Shown here piece after piece: positions 48,101-57,500 of a DNA stretch of 60,000 nucleotides. Numbering within the stretch: the stretch's first letter is position 1; each line of letters begins with the position of its first letter. This DNA is from Liolophura sinensis (lineage: Eukaryota > Mollusca > Polyplacophora > Chitonida > Chitonidae), in the NCBI RefSeq assembly GCF_032854445.1, contig NC_088302.1, positions 5,205,338-5,265,337 of the forward strand, in the 5' to 3' direction. A program made the position numbers and the translations under genes. The notes beneath the pieces are model-generated. The model did no database searches, was not told the origin of the DNA, and worked only from the letters and a program-made list of their open reading frames with translations.

Positions 48101-51100
48101 GACAACACACCACACAATCAGGGGTAAGAAAACGCTGCTGTGAACAGACAGAAATCCTCGGCTACATCAGCCGTGGCCAGACACAGGGTTCTCAGACCTG
48201 ACAACACACCACACAATCAGGGGTAAGAAAACTCTGCTGTGAACAGACAGAAATCCTCAGCCACATCAGCCTTGGCCAGACACAGGGTTCTCAGACCTGA
48301 CAACACACCACACAATCAGGGGTAAGAAAACACTGTTGTGAACAGACAGAAATCCTCGGCTACATCAGCCGTGGCCAGACACAGGGTTCTCAGACCTGAC
48401 AACACACCACACAATCAGGGGTAAGAAAACACTGCTGTGAACAGACAGAAATCCTCGGCTACATCAGCCGTGGCCAGACACAGGGTTCTCAGACCTGACA
48501 ACACACCACACAATCAGGGGTAAGAAAACGCTGCTGTGAACAGACAGAAATCCTCAGCTACATCAGCCGTGGCCAGACACAGGGTTCTCAGACCTGACAA
48601 CACACCACACAATCAGGGGTAAGAAAACGCTGCTGTGAACAGACAGAAATCCTTGGCTACATCAGCCGTGGCCAGACACAGGGTTCTCAGACCTGACAAC
48701 ACACCACACAATCAGGGGTAAGAAAACGCTGTTGTGAACAGACAGAAATCCTCGGCTACATCAGCCGTGGCCAGACACAGGGTTCTCAGACCTGACAACA
48801 CACCACACAATCAGGGGTAAGAAAACTCTGCTGTGAACAGACAGAAATCCTCAGCTACATCAGCCGTGGCCAGGCACAGAGTTCTCAGATGTTAAAGGCC
48901 TCTATGTTAGGTACATATGGATATGTACCTAACTTTGCTGGAAGCAAACCCTAAAGGCCTCTGCGGGATATGGATATGTACCTAACTTTGCTGGAAGCAA
49001 ACCCTAAAGGCCTCTGCGGGATATGGATATGTACCTAACTTTGCTGGAAGCAAACCCTAAAGACTTCTGCAGGATAAAATATGAAAAACTTACCCAGAGA
49101 AGCAAAGGCCTCTAAATGCTCCAGGGTGACGTCCCGGTAAGGCTGATTCTCTCCCAATCTCTCATATATAACAGTATCCTGTAAAACAAAGTCATTTTAA
49201 CATGTCATATCTGTAATTAGGCCACACCAATTTTAATTGTTGTTTTACAGGCAGAATGTATCTTTTTTCAATGTCTGGGAAGGGTATTATGATAAATTCC
49301 TGTTCTGCTCTTTGATTATTTCACTAGTGTTTTACTGAACGTCAAAAAGTCAGTGGAAAAAATGGAAAGCTACACACTATGATGATGGCAATAATTCCTC
49401 GTACAAAATTACTGCATTCTACACATTATTCAAACTGTTGTTTGTGACTGTATGAATACACAGAACAAATAAAAGTGTAAACACTGACAGCTCCTTTACA
49501 GTACAGCTTGATTTTCCCGTCTGGTCCTCGTACAACTATTGACATCCTCTTTCTTGTGCTGGAAAACAAAACCAATACCATGAATAAGTCACTGCTTGTT
49601 ACTTTAGGAGAAAACATTGTATCCAGGACACAGGAAAACAAATTAACAACAAAAAGTCAACAAGAAATACTTGTATCATACATTAAAAAATCTCACTACA
49701 TACAGACATAACAATCACCTAAAACCAAGCCTAAAGCCATATTTCAGAATTATAAGCTGGAATTTTTAACCCTAAAATATGAGAGTTTAATATGAGATCA
49801 CATTCTTACATGTGTTGTGGTCAGCACTTCAGTTACTACACTCATAATTACACTGTTCACTTTCCTATGTATTCTAATCAGTGCTGAATTTGTATGTACC
49901 AAAACACATAGCTTACTTTGTTTACTGATGTCATACCCCAAGCAAACATACGTTGTTTACTTTCCCACGTGTTATTATCACGCAGTGCCTAATTTTCTCA
50001 CACATAGCTTACATTGTTCACTTACCTGGAAAACTCCAGAACATTTAAAATTTCATACTTTTCCTCTTTACCAAACTGAAAAATAGAGAGAAAAATATCT
50101 GCTTTGTACAGTGACCAAATCTGGGGAAAATATCTTCTCTACACTTATACACTTTGTATAAGAAATGCATCAAATGTATACAAAATATACATTTCTTTGC
50201 CTTTCAGCCAAGTGCAAATTTGTAATAGCTTCAACATCCCACAAAAGTCATTGTTGTCTTCCACTCTGGTTCTTCGTAACATGAATAGCGAATAATAAAA
50301 AGATTCAATGAAAAAATAAAACTGCCTGACAAACTGACCGACAGAGAAAGAGAGACTACCACAGCTGATTGCTTCAGATACAAAACCGTTTAGACGACAA
50401 ATCCCACAGCAGCTTACCACTTCAACAGCCACAGAATCTGGTGTCCTAGTGGTGAACACAAACCCAAGCTTTCTCACTCCCTTCACCAGCGCCCCCTCAT
50501 CTGAAAGTCAAGGTCACGTCACTTGTAATGCATATTTCAATGAACAACAGATTTTCTTCATATTTCCAGTATACTGACCCCACATTATGCAGCACTATGT
50601 CACAGCAACGATGCTTCATAATTCATAAATGAGGAAGCTACCTTTTGTTGCCTTTCCAAAACAGCAATTTCAGAAAGCTGGCATGCATATTATTTGCATA
50701 TATTAATGGGCCTGAGGCTTATCGTTAACACATTGGTTGTGACCTCAAATAAGACCGCAGACCATTACATAAGGTTGCAGACCATTACATAAGGTTGCAG
50801 ACCATTACATAAGATTGCAGACCATTACATAAGGTTGCAGACCATTACATAAGGTTGCAGACCATTACATAAGGTTGCAGACCATTACATAAGATTGCAG
50901 ACCATTACATAAGGTTGCAGACTATTACATAAGATCGCAGACCATTACATAAGGTTGCAGACCATTACATAAGGTTGCAGACCATTACATAAGGTTGCAG
51001 ACCATTACATAAGATTGCAGACCATTACATAAGGTTGCAGACCATTACATAAGATTTCAGACCATTACATAAGAGTTCAGCATAGTTCACTGCAAATGTA

Positions 51101-54100
51101 GCTGTTTAGGCCTGTAAAGTTGTAATAATTTTGTAAAGGACTTTCATGACATAGTAACATTCCTACATGTAGTTACAGAACTCGTGGATAAAAATCATAC
51201 CCACATGCTGATGATGATTGTTACGTCTGCAGTTTATGCAAATGTAGCTGTTAATAACACCAGTGCCAATCATTAAAAGTTTAGCTTCATTGATCTAGAG
51301 AATAATTAGATTTATATTTCTTTTAGACAGACATTACGGTCACAGGATCCTCGGTCATAGCACCGAGCTGGCACGCTAACCACGAGGCAAGGAGAATAAT
51401 TAGATATGCCACTAATGTCAACAACAACAAAAATTACAGAGTTTACATACTTGTATATCCTTTATACAGTTCATAAAAACCCACAAATTGTGCATGTCTG
51501 AACTAGATAACAGCTCCAAGTATCACATGTGTCCAGTTTAACACTGCAAGCTCTCAGCTTGGTCCCTGAACAAGAAGGCTAAGTTATGAACAAGAATGTT
51601 AAGCATTCAGGGCAGGTGTGTATTTACCTGGGGAAGCAGCCTGGTAGATTATACCATTCTCCAGGTCCTCTTCGTCAGTCTCTGGGACGACTGTGTGACA
51701 AACTGCCAGCAGCGTCAGGAAATCACGGATGGTTCCAGCAGTCTCCTGTAATGCATAGGACTCATGAGCAACTTGAATGATTTCTTTCAATGGTATTAAA
51801 AGGCCAACATGAATTTGAACGAAATCAAAAAATCCATATTCGCGAATCAAATCAAATTTTCCCTATTTACCAAGAACGGCTAAAAGTAAAGCCTATCAGA
51901 GAGTTTCAAACTTGCCTGTTCTATTTTCACTGTTAAACTGATACTAAAATTTGAAACAGTTATAACGCCACCCTCTTTATAAATTTTAGGAGCATTACTA
52001 TTAATTTTGAACAGTAACACAAGTACAGATTAGGCTCACATTTTGAGACAGGCAATCTATTTGGAATATTCTAAAATAAGAGTGAAAAAAAAAGATTGGA
52101 TTCGTGCTGATCAAAATCTTTGGCCTAGTCTCTTTACGCCATGGATAAAAAAATGTACAAAGCCTAGCTGGTGACAGAAATGTACCATCATCCACTTACA
52201 TGATTAGATTTCAGGTTTGCTATTAGATCAGGATCATTGAATTCTTCTTCACTTTCTTCATTATTCCTGAAACATAAAAAATGCGACAGGTCAAATATAA
52301 AGAGTTTGAAAAAAGGGCTGAGATACTGCATACATAAAATTGGTTAAAACAAATGTTACTGCAACCAGTAAATATTAGGATTGCAACATGTTAGAAGAAT
52401 CTCACACTCACCCATATGCTATACCAGCCACACTGCATTTCTTGAATTCCATTATATTTCTTGTCAAGGTACCCGTCTTGTCAGAAAATAAGTATTTGAC
52501 CTGAAACAATAAATAAAATACCAGTGATGTAAAATTTGCATATTTATTTCAGAGGAGTTTCATATAGCAATCATATATATTAGACTTATACTTACTAGTG
52601 AGTGGTCTAGTTAACATAGTTAACATGGGAGGAAGAGGGGTTACAGACACAGCCGGCTGGTAATGTTAGACTTATACAAGGAGTGGTCTAGTTAACATTG
52701 GAAGAAGAGGGGCTATGGACACAGCCGGCTGGTAATGTTAGACTTATACAATGAGTGGTCTAGTTAACATGGGAAGAAGAGGGGTTACGGACATAGCCGG
52801 CTGGTAATGTTAGACTTATACAAAGAGTGGTTTAGTTAACATGGGAGGAAGAGGGGCTATGGACACAGCCGGCTGGTAATGTTAGACTTATACAGTGAGT
52901 GGTCTAGTTAACATGGGAAGAAGAGGGGCTACGGACACAGCCGGCTGGTAATGTTAGACTTATACAAGGAGTGGTCTAGTTAACATGGGAAGAAGAGGGG
53001 CTACGGACACAGCCGGCTGGTAATGTTAGACTTATACAAGGAGTGGTCTAGTTAACACTGGAAGAAGAGGGGCTATGGACACAGCCTGCTGGTAATGTTA
53101 GACTTATACAGTGAGTGGTCTAGTTAACATGGGAGGAAGAGGGGTTACGGACACAGCGGCTGGTAATGTTAGACTTATACAGTGAGGAAGAGGGGCTACA
53201 GACACAGCCTGCTAGTAATGTTTAAGTTTTCTGTTCTAAAGCTACTTTCACCTCAAAGATGCTGCCATTTGTCTTCTGGATTTTTAGAAAAGGCAATGTG
53301 AATGACATAGGAAGCAGTGGTTTACATCCCACTTAATATCAAATAATGCACTAAAAAGACAAAGTGAGGCCAGTAAGTAACTTATTGTGGCATTTCCTGG
53401 TTTCCAGTTATCTACAATCAATTACTTTCATTTTATCTATTTATTTGATTGACGTGTTACTCACAACTATATTTCTTAGAGTACGTGGGAAGGTCTGCCA
53501 GCAACCTGCAGATGGTCGTGGGTTTCCCCTGGGCTCTGCCCGGTTTCCTCCCACCATAATGCTGGCTGTTGTTGTATAAGTAACATATTCTTGAATACGG
53601 CGTAAAACAAATAAATAAATAAATAAATAAATAAATATTACCTAACTGATATAGCCTACAGGTCTGTGGATGCAGAAAACTGGCTCAAGCAAAAGCAACA
53701 GCTTTTCACACCCATTGGACTGATGTAATAATCAACCATACAGACCTGATATAACCCAGGGGTCAAGTGAACAGACAGCAGTGTACTTTTACTTATACGA
53801 CCACTCACCTGTCCAAGTTCCTCGTTAAGGTTAGAGGTACGAGCCATGGCAGGTGTATCTGTCTCTTCATGGTACATATCTATATCCTGGAAGAGTGGTA
53901 AAAACACAGGTGCAGGTTTTGTTAATGTTTAACCTTTAAGGACCTTCACAACATATAATACTGTGGCAGAACTTACAGTATGTCTAATCAACATCCTTCA
54001 CAACATATAATACTGTGGCAGAACTCACAGAATGTCTAATCAACATCCTTCACAACATATAATACTGTGGCAGAACTTACAGTATGTCTAATCAGCATCC

Positions 54101-54523
54101 TTCACAACATATAATACTGTGGCAGAACTTACAGTATGTCTAATCAACATCCTTCACAACATATAATACTGTGGCAGAACTTACAGTATGTCTAATCAAC
54201 ATCCTTCACAACATATAATACTGTGGCAGAACTTACAGTATGTCTAACCAACATCCTTCACAACATATAATACTGTGGCGGAACTCACAGAATGTCTAAT
54301 CAACATCCTTCATAATATATAATACGGTGGTAGAACTTAAAGAATGTCTAATCAACATCCTTCACAACATATAATACTGTGGCGGAACTCAAAGAATGTC
54401 TAATCAACATCCTTCATAATATATAATACGGTGGTAGAACTTAAAGAATGTCTAATCAACATCCTTCATAATATATAATACTGTGGCGGAACTCACAGAA
54501 TGTCTGATCAACATATCAGTCCG

Positions 54524-54555
<32 letters not shown>

Positions 54556-57500
54556 TACACCTGTATTTTAAGTTTTGAAGCTCTTAACCACATGAATATG
54601 TCAGCTTTCTAGCCCTACACCCAGACTACAGTTTAATTCCACCCAAAGTAGCAGTATGTTACAATTAAGAACATATCCAATCTCTTACTTCATTCCTTTA
54701 GAACCTCAACAGTTTGAGTCAAGACATGTAAGAAATAATTCAACCGTTGGTTGCAGTGCAAACAGTCAATTGTCCTCACTCTAGCAGGTTAATGATTTAT
54801 CGCAATGTTCTTTAATGGCATACATTAGAATTTTTGACCTCTACAATGGCTGTCAGGGTTTTAAGTGTGAAGGAAACTGGAGTGTCTGTGGTAACCCACT
54901 GACCTATAGTAAATGACAGCTGCATGGCTCTACACGTATTTAGGGCCCTATTCCAAGAGTTGTGTGACGTGACAGTTCCATCTATGCGATCTAAATGTCA
55001 GAGTCGGGGTCACCTCCCTTACCCAGTTGATGAAGATAGCTTGAATGAACTTAACCACCTCCAGGGTGACTTGTAAACTGATGGGAATCAGGTTATTGTA
55101 CAGAATGATGAAGGTGAGGAAGTTGTAACCAAAATTACTGGGCTCCAGCTCTGAAAACAAACATGAAACATTGTGAGATTTTAGGCCCACAACAGTAAAT
55201 TTACATCAGATTGCTGTATAAATGTCGTACTCATGAATTTTTCACTTATGTGACAGCAGTGAGGTTTGTGAGTGGTGTAAATTTGAGTAACCCACTGCCA
55301 TTCACAAGGTACTTTTTCAACCAGTAAACACCTTTTTCCAGTGGAATTTATGCATACAATTATTATTATTATTATTATAAAGTTACCAAAAAAGATTTCC
55401 CTGTGTCATTAAAGATGTAAGCTTCATAAAACTGTGCAGATTATTTCTTTACACTCCATAGTTCTCTCAGAAAGTTTCAGACTATTAGTTGCAGTTGTGG
55501 TTGAAAAGGTTGAAGAGTTAGGGTATACATGATCAACCTAGCCTGAAGTCGCAGGCAAAGCATCAAGAGCTTGATTCAAACTCTTAATCTTACTGATCAA
55601 GGGCCTGTTGTCACGGTGATCCGGTGCTTTAATCATCCGAGTCAGAGAGGGCCCACAAAACACAATAATGGTACACATTTATGATACCGCAATTTTTACG
55701 CATGACATTTTGCTTTTACTTTCACCTGATGTTTAACACAAATTTGACAGTGAAATACTTGAAAGACAACCACCATACACGACTTAGAGAGAGATGGATA
55801 TGTATGTAAATCCAAAGCTTACCCTCAAATCCCATGTACCAGTCCGTGTGCACGTGTTTATTGGTCCAGATTTTGTTAGCTACTGTGCTTATCAGGGACA
55901 GCGCAATTAAAATCGCAAATAAAATCAAAATCTGAAAACACAAAGAAAGTTACCATAAACAATGGAACTTGAATTGATCAACAGCACAAAACTAAGCAAC
56001 GTTAGAGCATTGTGCCTTGTAAATACTGATTTATTTATTTGTTTATTTGACCGCTTCTTTTTGCTGAACTCAGGGATATTTCACTTGTACAATGGCGGCC
56101 AGCGTTATGGTGGGAGGAAACCAGGCAGAGCCCAAGGGAAACATACAACAGCCGGCAAGTTGCTAAGAGACATATCCATGTAAACAAATATATACGTGGA
56201 ACTGCGCATGAAAACAGTCCTTCATTCAGCCACGCTGGACTGCCTTACCTGAATATTGGTGACCTTCTCTACGTTTGATCTCTTCAGCGGCGCTGAGGTA
56301 GAGTTCAGCATCAGCTTGCTTTCATGGCCGGTGTATATCACAATGCCTACATGGACAGACACACACACATATATCAGACATAGGAGAATGGTTCATGTTT
56401 ACACAGAGTAAAGAATTCAATACAAACAGGGAAAGAATGCAAAAGTAATGCTTCAATAAGACTGTACATCAAAGGCAGCTACATGTTCTTCACTTCACAA
56501 AACATTATACATGTTATAAACCCAATGTTATTTCCAGAGCATTCAATACAAAATGTAGATTATCATTATGAATGAAGTTTTTCTTCTATATGTCAACAGT
56601 AAACAAAATTATATTTCATCATTTCAAGAAGGAAACTATGAGAGAATGCCTGGTTATTATTATTCATTCTGTATACCATAAATCACATAGAGTTTAGCCG
56701 AACATTTCTGGTCATAAAGTTTAGTCAATCTGAGTTGCTGGAAGAGATGACTGCTGTGATCGACAAGTCTCCTAGCTACATGTATGTTGAAACTTCAAAG
56801 ACTATACCAAGTGAGTGAGTGAGTGAGTGCTTGGGGTTTAACGTCGTACTCAACAATTTTTCAGTCATATGACGACGAAGGAATCTTTAGGGTGCATGTA
56901 CGTGTAATGTGCCTCCTTGTCACAGGACGGATTTCCACCGCTCTTTTATTTAGTGCTGCTTCACTGAGACGACTTACCGAAGGCAAGTAAGCCGCCCCGC
57001 CCGAGCCATTATACTGATAAGGGGCAACCAGTCGTTGCACTATCCCCTTCATGCTGAACGTCAAGCCAGGAAGTTACAACTTCCTCTTTTAAAGTCTTAG
57101 GTGTGACTCGATCAAGGATTGATCCTGGATCTACCGGTCCCGAAGCGGACGCTCTACCAACTGTGCTATCCGGGCCGGTGACTATACCAAGAGTTGTGTG
57201 AAAGGCTGGGATTAGCCATGATATCAATACAACTCAGCCGTTTATATCTGAATACTCAATAGGTTATAGTTTGGCAACATCCTCCTGCCAAATTTCCACA
57301 TAACGAATGCTATTGTTAGATTATCAAGGTCTACACTGGTAAAGTGTGATCACGAGTTCTTATTCAAGCAATATGCGCGAATTACTCCAACAAGGGCAAA
57401 CACCTGTAAAGTTGAACCTAATTGCAAGCGCTGTATTTATATTTGTAAACTATCTTCTAAAACGCATAACGGAATTTATTCACTTTACACTGGACAAATA

